Origin: Myxococcales bacterium | Lineage (GTDB): Bacteria; Myxococcota_A; Polyangia; Polyangiales; Polyangiaceae | Assembly (NCBI GenBank): GCA_025359105.1 | Contig: JANYHK010000143.1 | Location: 1 to 43,604, forward strand | Length of the DNA: 43,604 nt | Reading direction: 5' to 3' | Part shown: positions 35,198 through 43,604 of the stretch, piece by piece | How the letters are laid out: each line of letters starts with the position of its first letter | How positions within the stretch are numbered: position 1 is the first letter of the stretch | Made by a program: the position numbers and the translations under genes | The notes under the pieces: generated by a model | The model's input: only the letters and a program-made list of their open reading frames with translations | Told to the model about the DNA's origin: nothing | The model's database searches: none

Positions 35198-35296
35198 GCG
35201 TCGGCCTTCCCACCTATCGCCCACCTACCCCCCTCGTGGCGCCCGCGGCCGAGCTTGCGCAAGGCCGCCTTCCGTGGTTGAACGCGTGCCTCTCCG

Positions 35297-35857
35297 ATGG
35301 TCGCCCACGAATTTTCGATCCCTGTCACCAGCCTGGACGCCGCGGGGCGCTCGCATCACTTCCCCGTGCGCGCGGCGTGGATGGCCGAGGCGCTGGCCGG
35401 GCACGAGGCCCAGGCGACGGACAAGGACGGCGACCTCGAAGTGCGCCTCTCCAAGAGCGGAAACGACGTCGTCGTCTACGGGACGCTGAACGCCGAGCTC
35501 GTCGCGCCCTGCGCCCGCTGCTTGGAGCCGGTGAAGATCGCGGTCCATCAGACGCTGAGCGCGCTCATGGTGCCGGCCTCGCAGGTGAAATCGCCCGACA
35601 AGGACGACTACGAATTCAAGCAGGACGAGGCCGAAACGCACCCTTACGACGGCGACACCGTGGTGCTCGACGACCTGGTCCGGGACGAGCTCGTGCTCGA
35701 AACACCGATGATCCCCTTGTGTCGCGAGGACTGCCCGGGTATTAGCTCTGCCCCCGCTGGGTCGTCCCCGTCGGCCAAGGCGACTGCCTCGAACGACGAG
35801 AAACCCATCGACCCGCGACTTTTGCCTCTGTTGCGCATAAAAGAGCGCCTGAAGTGA
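35297..35857 (+). CDS. yceD: YceD/DUF177 family protein
   Basis: 186 residues. YceD homologues sit next to rpmF in most bacteria and are linked to 23S rRNA processing and ribosome assembly. The core has APCARCLEPV (two Cys) and a later PLCREDCPG, followed by a Ser/Pro linker and a conserved end DPRLLPLLRIKERLK. The ATG at 35297 opens the domain. It precedes rpmF by 34 bases, the usual gene order, which supports the call. Confidence 0.92.
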   Translation: MVAHEFSIPVTSLDAAGRSHHFPVRAAWMAEALAGHEAQATDKDGDLEVRLSKSGNDVVVYGTLNAELVAPCARCLEPVKIAVHQTLSALMVPASQVKSPDKDDYEFKQDEAETHPYDGDTVVLDDLVRDELVLETPMIPLCREDCPGISSAPAGSSPSAKATASNDEKPIDPRLLPLLRIKERLK

Positions 35858-35891
35858 TCACGCTTCAAGTGACGAAGAAGGAGTAGCCCCC

Positions 35892-36089
35892 GTGGCGGTC
35901 CCCAAGCGACGTACCAGCCGATCGAAGCGCAACATGCGCCGCGCGAACCACGACAAGGTGACGCCGGTGCAGCTCATCGCGTGCCCCAAGTGTGGCGAGC
36001 CGACCGTTCCGCACCGTGCGTGCGCGTCGTGCGGTCACTACAAAGGGCGCGAGATCCCCGGAGCGAAGAAGGCCAGCAAGGCCGACTGA
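35892..36089 (+). CDS. rpmF: Ribosomal protein bL32
   Basis: 65 residues, the normal length. It has the L32 opening AVPKRRTSRSKRNMRRAN and a four-Cys zinc ribbon (CPKC and CASC). It is a structural protein of the large ribosomal subunit. The GTG at 35892 has AAGGAG upstream. The usual next gene, plsX, is absent and fabH follows after 127 bases. Confidence 0.98.
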   Translation: MAVPKRRTSRSKRNMRRANHDKVTPVQLIACPKCGEPTVPHRACASCGHYKGREIPGAKKASKAD

Positions 36090-36216
36090 GAGCCCGGGCA
36101 GAAATCGGCGCTTCGTCTCATTAATTCTGTAGTCTCGGACTGCAATTCCCCAGGCGAATGGGCGCAAATGCGCTCGCCCGGGACGCAGGATCGAGTACAC
36201 CTCCATCATCTTGAAG

Positions 36217-37215
36217 ATGCCGCCGAAAGCCCGAATTGTGGGGACGGGCCACTACCTGCCGCCCCTCGTCCGCACGAACGCCGACCTCGCGAAGATGGTC
36301 GACACCAGCGACGACTGGATCCAGGAGCGGACGGGAATTCGCGAACGCCGCATCGCCCCGCCGGAGATCTGCACGAGCGACATGGCGGCCGCCGCGGCCG
36401 AAAGCGCGCTCAAGATGGCAGGCCTCACGGCCAAAGATCTCGACATGATCATCGTCGGGACGGTCACCGGTGACATGCCGATGCCCGCGACCGCCGTGTT
36501 CGTGCAGCAGAAGCTCGGCGCGGTAAACATCCCGTCGTTCGACATCTCGGCCGCGTGCGCCGGCTTCATCTACGGCCTGTCGATCGCCGACAACTTCATC
36601 CGCGCCGGCGCGATGAAGCACATCCTCGTCATCGGCGTGGAGCTCCTCTCCCGCGTCATCGATTGGGAGGACCGCGGAACGTGCGTCCTGTTCGGCGACG
36701 GCGCAGGCGCGGTGATCGTCGGCCCTGCGGACTCCACGCCGGTCGAGCGCCCGCGCGGCATCCTCTCGACCAAGATCATGAGCGATGGCTCGCTCGCCCG
36801 CTCCTTGATGATCCCCGGCGGCGGCAGCGTCACGCCGGCCTCCAAGGAGGTCATCGACGAGAAGCTTCACAAGGTGAAGATGAAGGGGCAGGACATCTTC
36901 AAGGCGGCCGTGAAAAACCTGTACTCGGCGAGCCGCGACGCCGTCGAAGAGGCCGGCATGCGCCCCGACGACGTCGACTGGATCTGCCCACACCAGGCGA
37001 ACCTCCGCATCATCAACCAGGCGGTCGAGCGGCTGGGCGTCCCCAAGGAGAAGGTCCTGGTCAACATCGACAAGGTCGGCAACACGTCGAGCGCGTCGAT
37101 CCCGATCCTGCTCGATCAGAGCCTCCGCGCGGGCACCATCAAGGAGGGCCAGACCGTCCTCATGTGCGCGCTGGGCGCCGGCATCTCGTGGGGCAGCGCG
37201 CTGATTCGAGTCTGA
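36217..37215 (+). CDS. fabH: 3-oxoacyl-ACP synthase III (KAS III)
   Basis: 332 residues. It starts fatty acid synthesis by condensing acetyl-CoA (or a branched starter) with malonyl-ACP. The triad is Cys114 (SAACAGFIYGL), His259 (CPHQANLRI) and Asn289 (VGNTSSASIP). The ATG at 36217 is preferred to the TTG two codons earlier. It opens the fatty acid cluster with fabD, fabG, acpP and fabF. It follows rpmF directly, without plsX. Confidence 0.98.
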   Translation: MPPKARIVGTGHYLPPLVRTNADLAKMVDTSDDWIQERTGIRERRIAPPEICTSDMAAAAAESALKMAGLTAKDLDMIIVGTVTGDMPMPATAVFVQQKLGAVNIPSFDISAACAGFIYGLSIADNFIRAGAMKHILVIGVELLSRVIDWEDRGTCVLFGDGAGAVIVGPADSTPVERPRGILSTKIMSDGSLARSLMIPGGGSVTPASKEVIDEKLHKVKMKGQDIFKAAVKNLYSASRDAVEEAGMRPDDVDWICPHQANLRIINQAVERLGVPKEKVLVNIDKVGNTSSASIPILLDQSLRAGTIKEGQTVLMCALGAGISWGSALIRV

Positions 37216-37292
37216 AGCGTCAGGAGCGTTGGAAAGCGTTGGAAGACCGCCCGTGACAGGGGCGGGCATGTGCGCTAACTCCCCGCGCACCG

Positions 37293-38246
37293 ATGCACAC
37301 CGCGTGGTTATTTCCTGGGCAGGGGGCGCAGTCCGTGGGGATGGGAAAGGACGTGCTTGACGCGTCGCCCGCTGCGCGCGACGTGCTCGCGCGTGCCGAC
37401 GAAGCGCTCGGCGAGTCGCTGACACGTCTCGTGCTCGAAGGCCCCGAGGAGGCGCTTACTCTGACAGCGAACGCGCAGCCCGCGATCGTGGCGGTGAGCT
37501 GCGCGATCCTCGCCGCCATCCGAGAACGCGTCCCGCAGCTCGCCGCGCCGACGTTCGCCGCCGGCCACTCGCTCGGCGAGTACTCGGCGCTCGTCGCCGC
37601 CGGCGCGCTCACGCTCGAGGACGCTGTTCGCCTGGTGCGCACGCGCGGCCGCGCCATGCAGGAGGCGGTGGCGCCGGGAGCCGGTGCGATGGCGGCGATC
37701 ATGGGAGTCGCGCCGGACCGTCTGGAAGCGATCTGCGCGGAGGTAACGGCCGAGACCGCCGCGAACGGCGGCGTCGTGAGCTGCGCGAACTTCAACGCGC
37801 CGGGACAGATCGTCATCGCCGGCAGCGCCGCCGCCGTCGCGCGCGCGAGTGAGCTCGCGAACGCGGAGAAGGGCAAGGCCATCGCGCTCAAGGTGAGCGC
37901 CCCCTTCCACTGCACGCTGATGGCGCCGGCGGCCAGGGTCGTGGAGACGGAGCTCGCGAAGGTCCAGATCCTTCCCCTCGCGTTCCCGATCGTCGCCAAC
38001 GTCGACGCACAGCCGAACCAGGACACCGCGCGCGTGAAGGACCTGCTCGTACGCCAGGTCACCGGCTCGGTGCGCTGGGAGCAGGCGATGGTGCTGATGA
38101 AGGAGCGCGGCGTCACCCACGCGCTCGAGATCGGCCCGGGCAAGGTCCTCGCCGGCCTCGCCAAGCGCTGCGCCAAGGAGATCAAGGTCCTCAGCGTGCT
38201 CGACGTCGCCGCGCTCGATGGCGTCGCAGCGTTCCTCGCCAGCTAG
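37293..38246 (+). CDS. fabD: Malonyl-CoA:ACP transacylase
   Basis: 317 residues. It loads malonyl onto ACP. The opening WLFPGQGAQ and the nucleophile Ser93 in [10 protein letters not shown] are intact, as is a later APFHCTLM segment with the active-site His. The ATG at 37293 is the natural start. It lies between fabH and fabG in the standard cluster order. Confidence 0.98.
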   Translation: MHTAWLFPGQGAQSVGMGKDVLDASPAARDVLARADEALGESLTRLVLEGPEEALTLTANAQPAIVAVSCAILAAIRERVPQLAAPTFAAGHSLGEYSALVAAGALTLEDAVRLVRTRGRAMQEAVAPGAGAMAAIMGVAPDRLEAICAEVTAETAANGGVVSCANFNAPGQIVIAGSAAAVARASELANAEKGKAIALKVSAPFHCTLMAPAARVVETELAKVQILPLAFPIVANVDAQPNQDTARVKDLLVRQVTGSVRWEQAMVLMKERGVTHALEIGPGKVLAGLAKRCAKEIKVLSVLDVAALDGVAAFLAS

Positions 38247-38278
38247 ACAACTCGACCAGAAGAGACGGGAGCCAACTC

Positions 38279-39025
38279 ATGTTTCGACTCGACGGAAAGG
38301 TCGCCCTGGTCACCGGAGGCTCGCGCGGCATCGGTCGCGCGTGCGCCGAGATGCTCGGCGAGATGGGGGCCACGGTCGTCGTCAACTACGTGAAGGGCGA
38401 GACCGCGGCGAAGGAGACCGCGGACGCGATCCTCGCGAAGGGCGGCAAGGCGGAAATCAGCGGCTTCGACGTCGCCGACACCAAGGCGACCGAGACCGCC
38501 ATCGACGAGGTCGTGAAGAAGCTGGGCCGCCTCGACATCCTCGTCGCGAACGCCGGCATCGCGGTCGACGGGCTCCTCCTCCGCATCAAGGACGAGGATC
38601 TGGATCGGCTCTTCGCCACGAACGTGCGCGGCGCGATCACGTGTGCGAGGTGCGCGATCCGCCCGATGAGCAAGGCCAAGGGCGGGCGCATCGTCTTCAT
38701 GTCCAGCGTGGTGGGCGAGATGGGCAACGTCGGCCAGACCGCCTACGCCGCGAGCAAGGCCGCCGTGCTCGGCGCAGCCAAGTCGATCGCGCGTGAGTAC
38801 GCCTCGCGCAACATCACCGTCAACGCGGTCGCTCCCGGCTTCATCGAGACGGACATGACCCACGCCATGACCGAGCCGATGAAGGAGTACATCCTCAAGG
38901 TCACCCCCCTCGGCCGCGTCGGCAGCGCCAGGGACGTGGCGAGCGCCGTGGCCTATCTCTGCAGCGACGAAGCCGGGTACGTCACCGGCCAGGTCCTCCG
39001 CGTGAACGGCGGAATGCACGTATGA
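38279..39025 (+). CDS. fabG: 3-oxoacyl-ACP reductase
   Basis: 248 residues, a short-chain dehydrogenase that reduces 3-oxoacyl-ACP with NADPH. The cofactor loop is TGGSRGIGR at 12-20; NAG is at 91-93; the catalytic residues are S143, Y156 and K160 (YAASK). It ends in the normal [12 protein letters not shown]. The ATG at 38279 has GGGAG upstream. It is followed by a 152-base gap before acpP. Confidence 0.98.
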   Translation: MFRLDGKVALVTGGSRGIGRACAEMLGEMGATVVVNYVKGETAAKETADAILAKGGKAEISGFDVADTKATETAIDEVVKKLGRLDILVANAGIAVDGLLLRIKDEDLDRLFATNVRGAITCARCAIRPMSKAKGGRIVFMSSVVGEMGNVGQTAYAASKAAVLGAAKSIAREYASRNITVNAVAPGFIETDMTHAMTEPMKEYILKVTPLGRVGSARDVASAVAYLCSDEAGYVTGQVLRVNGGMHV

Positions 39026-39053
39026 ACGCGCCGCGTCGGGCGAGTCGCGGTTC

Positions 39054-39067
39054 CTTTAGGCCTAAAG
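39054..39067. promoter_or_regulatory. Perfect 14-base palindrome between fabG and acpP
   Basis: CTTTAGGCCTAAAG lies in the 152-base gap (39026-39177), which is clearly less GC-rich than its surroundings. The gap probably holds the acpP promoter; the palindrome could be a regulator site. No clear -35/-10 pair was fixed. Confidence 0.4.
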
Positions 39068-39177
39068 ATTCCACGAATGCGCTAGGAATTCTCCGCCAGT
39101 GTGTGTAAACCACGGGCCGTACTCAGCCGGCGGTAACGCAGTCTAAGTAACGGTATTCATCCGAGAACGAGGCAGGT

Positions 39178-39420
39178 ATGGCTCACGATATTCCCACCGA
39201 GGTCAAGCGCATCATCAAGGAGCAGCTCGACGTCGACGAGAAAGACATCAAGCCGGAGTCGACCTTCATCGACGATCTCGGCGCCGACTCGCTCGGCCTC
39301 GTGGAGCTCGTGCTGGCCTTCGAAGAGGCCTTCGAGATCGACATTCCGGACGAGGACACGGAGAAGATCCGCACCGTCCAGGATGCGATCGACTACATCG
39401 AGAAGCACACGAAGAAATAG
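39178..39420 (+). CDS. acpP: Acyl carrier protein
   Basis: 80 residues, acidic. The phosphopantetheine Ser38 lies in [12 protein letters not shown]. It carries growing acyl chains for fatty acid synthesis. The sequence matches housekeeping ACPs in length and in helices I-III. The ATG at 39178 has GAGGCAGG upstream. It sits between fabG and fabF, as in many bacteria. Confidence 0.98.
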   Translation: MAHDIPTEVKRIIKEQLDVDEKDIKPESTFIDDLGADSLGLVELVLAFEEAFEIDIPDEDTEKIRTVQDAIDYIEKHTKK

Positions 39421-39479
39421 GCTCGCGGGCGCGGCGACCAGTTGCTTCGCCGCCGCAAACTACTAAGAAGTCGGGCGAG

Positions 39480-40724
39480 ATGGAACGCGTCGTCATTACG
39501 GGCGTCGGCCTCGTGACTCCGGTCGGCATTGGCACGCAGGAGAGCTGGCAAGCTCTCCTCGCGGGTCAGAGCGGGATCGATCTCATCACGCTGTTCGACA
39601 CCACCCAGTTTCGCGTGAAGATCGCGGGGCAGGTGAAGGACTGGGATCCGCTTCGCTTCATCGAGAAGAAGAAGCTGAAGGAGATGGATCGCTTCACCGA
39701 GTTCGCGCTGGGCGCCGCCCATCTCGCGATCGAGGACGCGAAGCTCGAGCTGTCCGACGAGGAGAAGAACGAGGCCGGCTGCTTCATCGGCGTCGGGCTC
39801 GGCGGTCTCTTCACGCTCGAGAAGACGAAGCAGACGCTCCTCGAGAAGGGGCCGAGCCGCATCAGCCCGTACTCGATCCCCGGCATCATCGCGAACATCG
39901 CGGCGGGCCAGGTCTCGATGCGCTGGGGCTTGCGCGGGCCGAGCTACTGCGTGACGAGCGCCTGCTCGAGCGGCGCGCACGCGCTGGGCGAGGCCACCGA
40001 ATGGATCCGCCGCGGCCGCGCGAGCGTGATGGTCGCGGGCGGCGCCGAGGCGACGGTCACGCCGGTCGGCATCGGCGGCTTCGAGGCGATGATGGCGCTC
40101 TCGAAGCGCAACGACGATCCGAAGCGCGCGAGCCGCCCCTTCGACAAGGGGCGAGACGGCTTCGTCTGCGGCGAGGGCTCGGGGGTCCTCATCCTCGAGT
40201 CGCTGTCGCGGGCGAAGAAGCGCGGCGCGAAGATCTACGCCGAGGTCACCGGCTACGGCGCGTCGAGCGACGCGAACCACCTGACGCAACCCTCCCCCGG
40301 CGGCGAGGGCGCGCAGCGCTCGATGCGCATGGCGCTCAAGGACGCGTGCGTCGCGCCCGACCAGGTCGAGTACGTCAACGCGCACGGGACGTCGACGCCG
40401 GCGGGCGACATCGCCGAATCGCAGGCGGTCGCCTCCGTCTTCGGCGCGCACGCAACGGACAAGAAGCTCTGGGTCAGCTCGACGAAATCGATGATGGGGC
40501 ATCTCCTTGGCGCGGCGGGCGCCGTCGAGAGCGCGATCTGTGCGCTCGTGATCAAGGAGGGCAAGATCCCTCCCACGATCAACCTCGTCGACCAGGACCC
40601 GGCGTGCGTGCTCGACTACGTCGCGAACACGGCGCGCGAACGCCACGTGCGGCACGCGCTGAACAACTCGTTCGGCTTCGGCGGGACGAACGCGTCAGTC
40701 CTCCTTTCGCGCTTCGAAGAATGA
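39480..40724 (+). CDS. fabF: 3-oxoacyl-ACP synthase II (KAS II)
   Basis: 414 residues, full length. It elongates acyl-ACP with malonyl-ACP. The catalytic residues are Cys162 (TSACSSGAH), His302 (NAHGTSTP), Lys336 and His341 ([10 protein letters not shown]). The ATG at 39480 opens the thiolase fold. It follows acpP by 59 bases and is followed by nrdR 19 bases later. Confidence 0.98.
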   Translation: MERVVITGVGLVTPVGIGTQESWQALLAGQSGIDLITLFDTTQFRVKIAGQVKDWDPLRFIEKKKLKEMDRFTEFALGAAHLAIEDAKLELSDEEKNEAGCFIGVGLGGLFTLEKTKQTLLEKGPSRISPYSIPGIIANIAAGQVSMRWGLRGPSYCVTSACSSGAHALGEATEWIRRGRASVMVAGGAEATVTPVGIGGFEAMMALSKRNDDPKRASRPFDKGRDGFVCGEGSGVLILESLSRAKKRGAKIYAEVTGYGASSDANHLTQPSPGGEGAQRSMRMALKDACVAPDQVEYVNAHGTSTPAGDIAESQAVASVFGAHATDKKLWVSSTKSMMGHLLGAAGAVESAICALVIKEGKIPPTINLVDQDPACVLDYVANTARERHVRHALNNSFGFGGTNASVLLSRFEE

Positions 40725-40743
40725 GCCGGCCAGGGCGCGTCGC

Positions 40744-41217
40744 ATGAAGTGCCCGTTCTGCTCCCACCTCGAGAGCAAAGTGACCGACTCGCGCGCCGCC
40801 ACGGCGGGGGACGTCATCCGCCGCCGCCGCGAGTGCGAGGGATGCACGCGCCGATTCACGACGTACGAGCGTGTCGAGGAGGTGCTGCCCCTCGTCGTGA
40901 AGAAGGACGGGCGGCGCGAGATGTTCGATCGCCAGAAGCTCCTCTCGGGGCTCCGGCGCGCGTGCGAGAAGCGCGCGGTGCCGCTGGAGAAGCTCGAGGA
41001 GATCGTCGACGGCATCGAGCGCGATCTCATCGACTCCGGCGAGAAGGAGGTGGCGTCACCGCGCATCGGCGAGCGCGTAATGACCCGCCTGCGCGCGCTC
41101 GACGACATCGCCTACGTGCGCTTCGCCAGCGTCTACCGCAGCTTTCGCGACCTCGACGAGTTCCGCGACGAGCTCGACCGGCTCGCAAGCACGCGCACGC
41201 CGGAGGGCAAACCGTGA
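40744..41217 (+). CDS. nrdR: Ribonucleotide reductase repressor NrdR
   Basis: 157 residues. A zinc ribbon (C3, C6, C31, C34 with CEGC) precedes an ATP-cone (about 49-139). It represses ribonucleotide reductase genes according to ATP/dATP level. The ATG at 40744 is the family start. Its TGA overlaps the GTG of ribD, so the two are coupled. No nrd operator was looked for beyond this window. Confidence 0.98.
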   Translation: MKCPFCSHLESKVTDSRAATAGDVIRRRRECEGCTRRFTTYERVEEVLPLVVKKDGRREMFDRQKLLSGLRRACEKRAVPLEKLEEIVDGIERDLIDSGEKEVASPRIGERVMTRLRALDDIAYVRFASVYRSFRDLDEFRDELDRLASTRTPEGKP

Positions 41218-42332
41218 GCACCGAGACCACCGACGCGACCACGTGGATGAAACGGGCGATCGAGCTCGCCCGCAAGGGCCGCCCCTCGCCCAACCCGCAC
41301 GTCGGCGCGCTGCTGGTGAAGGACGGCGAGATCGTCGGCAGCGGTCACCACGAGCGCGCGGGCGAGGACCACGCGGAGCTGGTCGCCATCCGGGCCGCTG
41401 GCGACAAGGCAGCCGGCGCGACGCTCTACGTCACCCTCGAGCCTTGCAACCACCTCGGACGGACGCCTCCCTGCACCGACGCCATCGTCGCGGCGAAGAT
41501 TGCGCGCGTGGTCGTCGGGTGCGTGGATCCCAACCCGAACGTCACCGGCGGTGGCATCGAGAAGCTGCGGGAGGCAGGCGTCGCGGTGGAGACCGGTGTG
41601 CTCGAGGCCGAGTGCGCGGCCGTGATCCGTCCGTGGGTGAAGCACGTGACCGTCGGTCTGCCGTACGTATCGCTCAAGCTCGCGCTGTCCCTGGACGGGC
41701 GCATCGCGACGCGGACGGGCGCGTCGAAGTGGGTCACCGGTCCGGAGGCGCGCGCTCGCGTGCACGCGCTGCGCGCGGCGAGCGACGCCGTCGCGATCGG
41801 CATCGGCACCGCCCTCGCCGACGATCCGCGCCTCACCGTACGCGACGCGCCCGGCGGCAGCCCGGTGCGCGTCGTCTTCGACACCAAGCTTCGCCTGCCC
41901 GCTCACTCGCGCCTCGTCGAGACGGCAGCCGAGATTCCGACCTGGGTGATCTGCAATGCCGACGCGCCCGCCGGCGCCGAAGAGGAGCTCACCACGCGCG
42001 GCGTCGACGTCCTGCGCGCGCCCGCGTCGGCCGAGGGGCGCATCGACGCGCTCGCTGCGCTCAAGCTCCTCGCAGCGCGCGGGATCGTGTCGCTGATGGT
42101 CGAGGGCGGCGCCGAGCTCGCCGGGAGCATCCTGGCGTCGCACCTCGCCGACGAGCTGCACGCCTTCGTGGCACCGATCCTCCTCGGCCCCCGCGGGCGC
42201 GCGGGCGCGGTCGACTGGGCGGGCCCCGACACGCCGGCCGAAGCCCCGAAGATCGTGCGCCCGAGCTGGGAGCTCTGCGGCGAGGACGCCTACGTGCACG
42301 GGACGATCGAGTTCCCTGAACGCGGGGAATAG
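41214..42332 (+). CDS. ribD: Bifunctional riboflavin deaminase/reductase
   Basis: 372 residues. The deaminase half has the zinc site HAE at 53-55 and [11 protein letters not shown] (C78, C87). The reductase half (about 150-365) has [14 protein letters not shown] and [10 protein letters not shown]. It carries out two steps of riboflavin synthesis. The GTG at 41214 overlaps the nrdR stop and has GGAGGG upstream. The rest of the rib operon does not follow; def comes next. Confidence 0.97.
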   Translation: MSTETTDATTWMKRAIELARKGRPSPNPHVGALLVKDGEIVGSGHHERAGEDHAELVAIRAAGDKAAGATLYVTLEPCNHLGRTPPCTDAIVAAKIARVVVGCVDPNPNVTGGGIEKLREAGVAVETGVLEAECAAVIRPWVKHVTVGLPYVSLKLALSLDGRIATRTGASKWVTGPEARARVHALRAASDAVAIGIGTALADDPRLTVRDAPGGSPVRVVFDTKLRLPAHSRLVETAAEIPTWVICNADAPAGAEEELTTRGVDVLRAPASAEGRIDALAALKLLAARGIVSLMVEGGAELAGSILASHLADELHAFVAPILLGPRGRAGAVDWAGPDTPAEAPKIVRPSWELCGEDAYVHGTIEFPERGE

Positions 42333-42342
42333 GCTGTTTTTT

Positions 42343-42371
42343 GCCCGGGCTAGCGAAAGCTGAGCCCAGGC
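42343..42371 (+). promoter_or_regulatory. GAAA-capped hairpin before def
   Basis: An 11-bp stem with one mismatch and one bulge, capped by a GAAA tetraloop (loop 42355-42358), lies between ribD and def. A T-tract precedes it rather than follows, so it is not a standard terminator. It ends 17 bases before the def ATG and could affect its translation. Confidence 0.5.
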
Positions 42372-42388
42372 ATTAAGATAAACGCCGG

Positions 42389-42895
42389 ATGATTCGGACG
42401 ATCCTGCACTACCCGGACAAGCGCCTGCGTGAGAAGGGCCTGAAGATCGAGAAGGTCACGGACGAGATCCGGACGCTGATCGACGACATGGCCGAGACGA
42501 TGTACGCCGCGCCGGGCGTGGGGCTCGCGGCGACGCAGATCGGCGAGTCGGTGTCTTTGTTCGTCATCGACGTCGCCGAGCAGGACGAGCCCAGCGATCT
42601 CCGCGTGTTCATCAACCCCGAGATCCTCGAGCGCGAGGACGCGATCACGTGGACCGAGGGTTGCTTGAGCTTCCCTGGAGTGACCGAGGACGTCGACCGC
42701 GCCGCCAAGGTGAAGGTGCGCGCGCTCGATCGCGACGGAAAGGTCTTCACGCTCGAGGCGGAGGGACTGCTCGCGGTGGCGATCCAGCACGAGTACGACC
42801 ATCTCGAGGGGGTCTTGATGATTGACCACCTCGGGCCGCTGAAGAAGAGGCTCGTACATCGGAAGATGCAAAAGAGAGCGGACGCGAGCGCGTGA
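42389..42895 (+). CDS. def: Peptide deformylase
   Basis: 168 residues. It removes the formyl group from new proteins. All three motifs are present: GVGLAATQ (43-50), EGCLSFPG with metal ligand Cys92, and QHEYDHLEG with His134, Glu135 and His138. The ATG at 42389 gives the normal N-terminus. The C-terminus is basic. The fmt gene does not follow; repeat-rich DNA does. Confidence 0.98.
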   Translation: MIRTILHYPDKRLREKGLKIEKVTDEIRTLIDDMAETMYAAPGVGLAATQIGESVSLFVIDVAEQDEPSDLRVFINPEILEREDAITWTEGCLSFPGVTEDVDRAAKVKVRALDRDGKVFTLEAEGLLAVAIQHEYDHLEGVLMIDHLGPLKKRLVHRKMQKRADASA

Positions 42896-42920
42896 CACGC
42901 GCGGGTCTTGGGACTGAATA

Positions 42921-42956
42921 GTCGGAGTCGGAGCCGGAGTCGGAGTCGGAGTCGGC
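42921..42956. repeat. Six GTCGGA hexanucleotide units
   Basis: Six 6-base units, four exact GTCGGA plus two single-base variants (GCCGGA, and GTCGGC at the end), lie in non-coding DNA 26 bases after the def stop. Confidence 0.85.
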
Positions 42957-42972
42957 GCGGCTCAACCTGAAA

Positions 42973-43008
42973 CACGATCACGAACGCGAACGCGAACGCG
43001 ACCACGAC
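42973..43008. repeat. Second hexanucleotide tract, CGCGAA-type units
   Basis: Six degenerate 6-base units of the form C(A/G)CGA(A/C/T). It contains three exact GAACGC units in another phase, matching the coding tract at 26161-26188. The surrounding gap 42896-43159 holds no gene. Confidence 0.75.
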
Positions 43009-43039
43009 CGCGGCGAGACGGGGGGGGCGCGCTTTGGTC

Positions 43040-43076
43040 AAGCCCGTGCCAGGCAGGAAGCCTGGCACTTGGGCTT
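43040..43076. repeat. Long extragenic hairpin
   Basis: A perfect 9-bp stem (43046-43054 with 43060-43068) around a five-base loop is extended, after a two-base bulge, by six more pairs (43040-43045 with 43071-43076). There is no T-tract. It looks like an extragenic palindrome; copies elsewhere in the genome would be expected. Confidence 0.6.
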
Positions 43077-43114
43077 GCAGCAGCTTGGGGACGCTTTGCG
43101 GGGGGGGCGGGGGT

Positions 43115-43168
43115 CGTTTCCATGGTTTTTCTCCTCCGGCGGGGCGGAGGAGAAAAATCATGGAAACG
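43115..43168 (+). promoter_or_regulatory. 24-bp hairpin covering RBS and start codon
   Basis: Arms 43115-43138 and 43145-43168 pair along 24 bases with a single G-T wobble, around the loop GCGGGG. The right arm holds the Shine-Dalgarno GGAGGAG and the ATG (43160-43162) of the four-helix gene, so a folded transcript would hide both. Confidence 0.8.
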
Positions 43169-43495
43169 GACTTTTTGCCCTTTCAGCGACTGGATGCTTA
43201 CCGGGTCGCCAAGGAGCTTGCCGTGGTCGTGCATCGGAGCGCGGTGCGGGATGCGGAGCTGCGGGACCAGGCTACTCGGGCTGCCATGAGCACCTTCTTG
43301 CGGCTGAGCGAGGGCTTGCCGCTGGACGCGGCCGGCATGCGCCGCAAGTACTTCGCGGAGGCCGCCGGCTCCCTCTGCGAAACGGTGGCCGCCATGGACT
43401 TGGCCGAAGCCATCGGCGCCGTGAGCCCGGAGGACGCCGCGATGGCTCACTCCCTCGGCCATCGGCTGAAGCGAATGCTGCGGGCGCTGAAGTAG
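43160..43495 (+). CDS. Four-helix-bundle protein, 23S rRNA intervening-sequence protein family
   Basis: 111 residues, all helical. The family pattern is visible: an opening with FQRLDAYRVAKELA, a central TRAAMSTFLRLSEGLP, then KYFAEAAGSLCETVAAMDLAEA and a basic end. Members occur inside 23S rRNA intervening sequences, next to diversity-generating retroelements (Avd) and as stand-alone genes; they bind nucleic acid in the Avd case. This copy is stand-alone. The ATG at 43160 has GGAGGAG upstream, both inside a long hairpin. A likely paralogue converges from the right. Role unknown. Confidence 0.88.
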   Translation: METDFLPFQRLDAYRVAKELAVVVHRSAVRDAELRDQATRAAMSTFLRLSEGLPLDAAGMRRKYFAEAAGSLCETVAAMDLAEAIGAVSPEDAAMAHSLGHRLKRMLRALK

Positions 43496-43508
43496 CGCCC
43501 GCAGCACC

Positions 43509-43541
43509 GATGCTCACGGGCGAATCAGGCCCGTGAGCATC
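43509..43541. terminator. 13-bp perfect hairpin between convergent genes
   Basis: Arms 43509-43521 and 43529-43541 are exact complements around a 7-base loop. It lies just after the four-helix gene stop and overlaps the 3' end of the convergent partial gene. There is no T-tract; it is probably a two-way transcript end. Confidence 0.6.
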
Positions 43542-43604
43542 GCGACGACGGCGTCAGCCGCCTTCAGCACCGGCTCGACATCGCCGGCATCGCCGCTCAG
43601 CGCC
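43514..43604 (-). CDS. C-terminus of a convergent gene, probably four-helix-bundle family
   Basis: Only the last 29 codons and a TGA (43514-43516) are visible, running off the right edge. The peptide ends ADAVVAMLTGLIRP, which resembles the basic helical end of four-helix-bundle family proteins, including the neighbour's SLGHRLKRMLRALK. The other minus-strand frame checked has a stop near 43555. The family call is an inference from a short tail. Confidence 0.5.
   Translation of the reverse strand, partial: ALSGDAGDVEPVLKAADAVVAMLTGLIRP

Noticed and set aside
42335-42371. T-tract and hairpin after ribD as an intrinsic terminator
   Set aside because: The T-tract precedes the stem on the plus strand and would be an A-tract after it on the minus strand; neither gives the stem-then-U order.

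Overview
The window is 43.6 kb of very GC-rich bacterial DNA with tightly packed genes, many GTG and TTG starts, and many overlapping start/stop codons. Two Hanks-type Ser/Thr kinases, an FHA-domain sigma54-type activator, several receiver proteins, GGDEF and HD-GYP enzymes and many secreted lipoproteins suggest a myxobacterium, most likely of the Polyangia. That placement is an inference from gene content. There is no rRNA, tRNA, CRISPR array, transposase or phage gene. About 44 protein genes can be supported, two of them cut by the window edges.

Layout. 1-6.3 kb: a truncated kinase, a Cys-rich lipoprotein, a receiver-like protein lacking its phospho-acceptor, lipB, guaB and a REC-GAF-HD-GYP regulator. 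6.4-11.4 kb: a CPBP protease and a minus-strand run of kinase, FHA/AAA+ activator and TonB-like protein, where the kinase and the FHA protein look functionally linked; a Gly/Pro-rich DUF4190 protein diverges from the kinase. 11.4-19.2 kb: a large propeller lipoprotein, an L,D-transpeptidase lipoprotein, glnE and a second CPBP protease. 19.2-22.9 kb: a small membrane protein, an SPFH/band-7 protein, and a HARE-HTH protein with an Mrr-like C-terminus, preceded by a clear sigma70-type promoter and a structured leader. 22.9-25.6 kb: a 639-residue membrane protein joining a methyltransferase-like, a PAP2/AUR1-like and an Lgt-like domain, plus its operon partner. 25.6-29.9 kb: two unrecognised proteins, then a pseudo-receiver-Hpt protein overlapping a receiver diguanylate cyclase.

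29.9-33.7 kb is a catabolic operon: MarR regulator (with a perfect palindrome just upstream), beta-keto acid cleavage enzyme, crotonase and acyl-CoA carboxylase carboxyltransferase. 33.8-34.7 kb holds a two-gene YeeE/YedE sulfur transporter. 35.3-42.9 kb is a housekeeping block: yceD, rpmF, fabH, fabD, fabG, acpP, fabF, nrdR, ribD and def. It is the usual fatty acid cluster with plsX absent from its normal place. The right end holds hexanucleotide repeats, three strong hairpins and two convergent genes of the four-helix-bundle (23S rRNA intervening-sequence protein) family.

The best candidates for something new are the three-domain lipid-enzyme fusion, the leader plus HARE-HTH/Mrr-like gene, the hairpin that buries the ribosome binding site and start codon of the four-helix gene, and the two receivers that independently carry Asn in place of the phosphorylated Asp.
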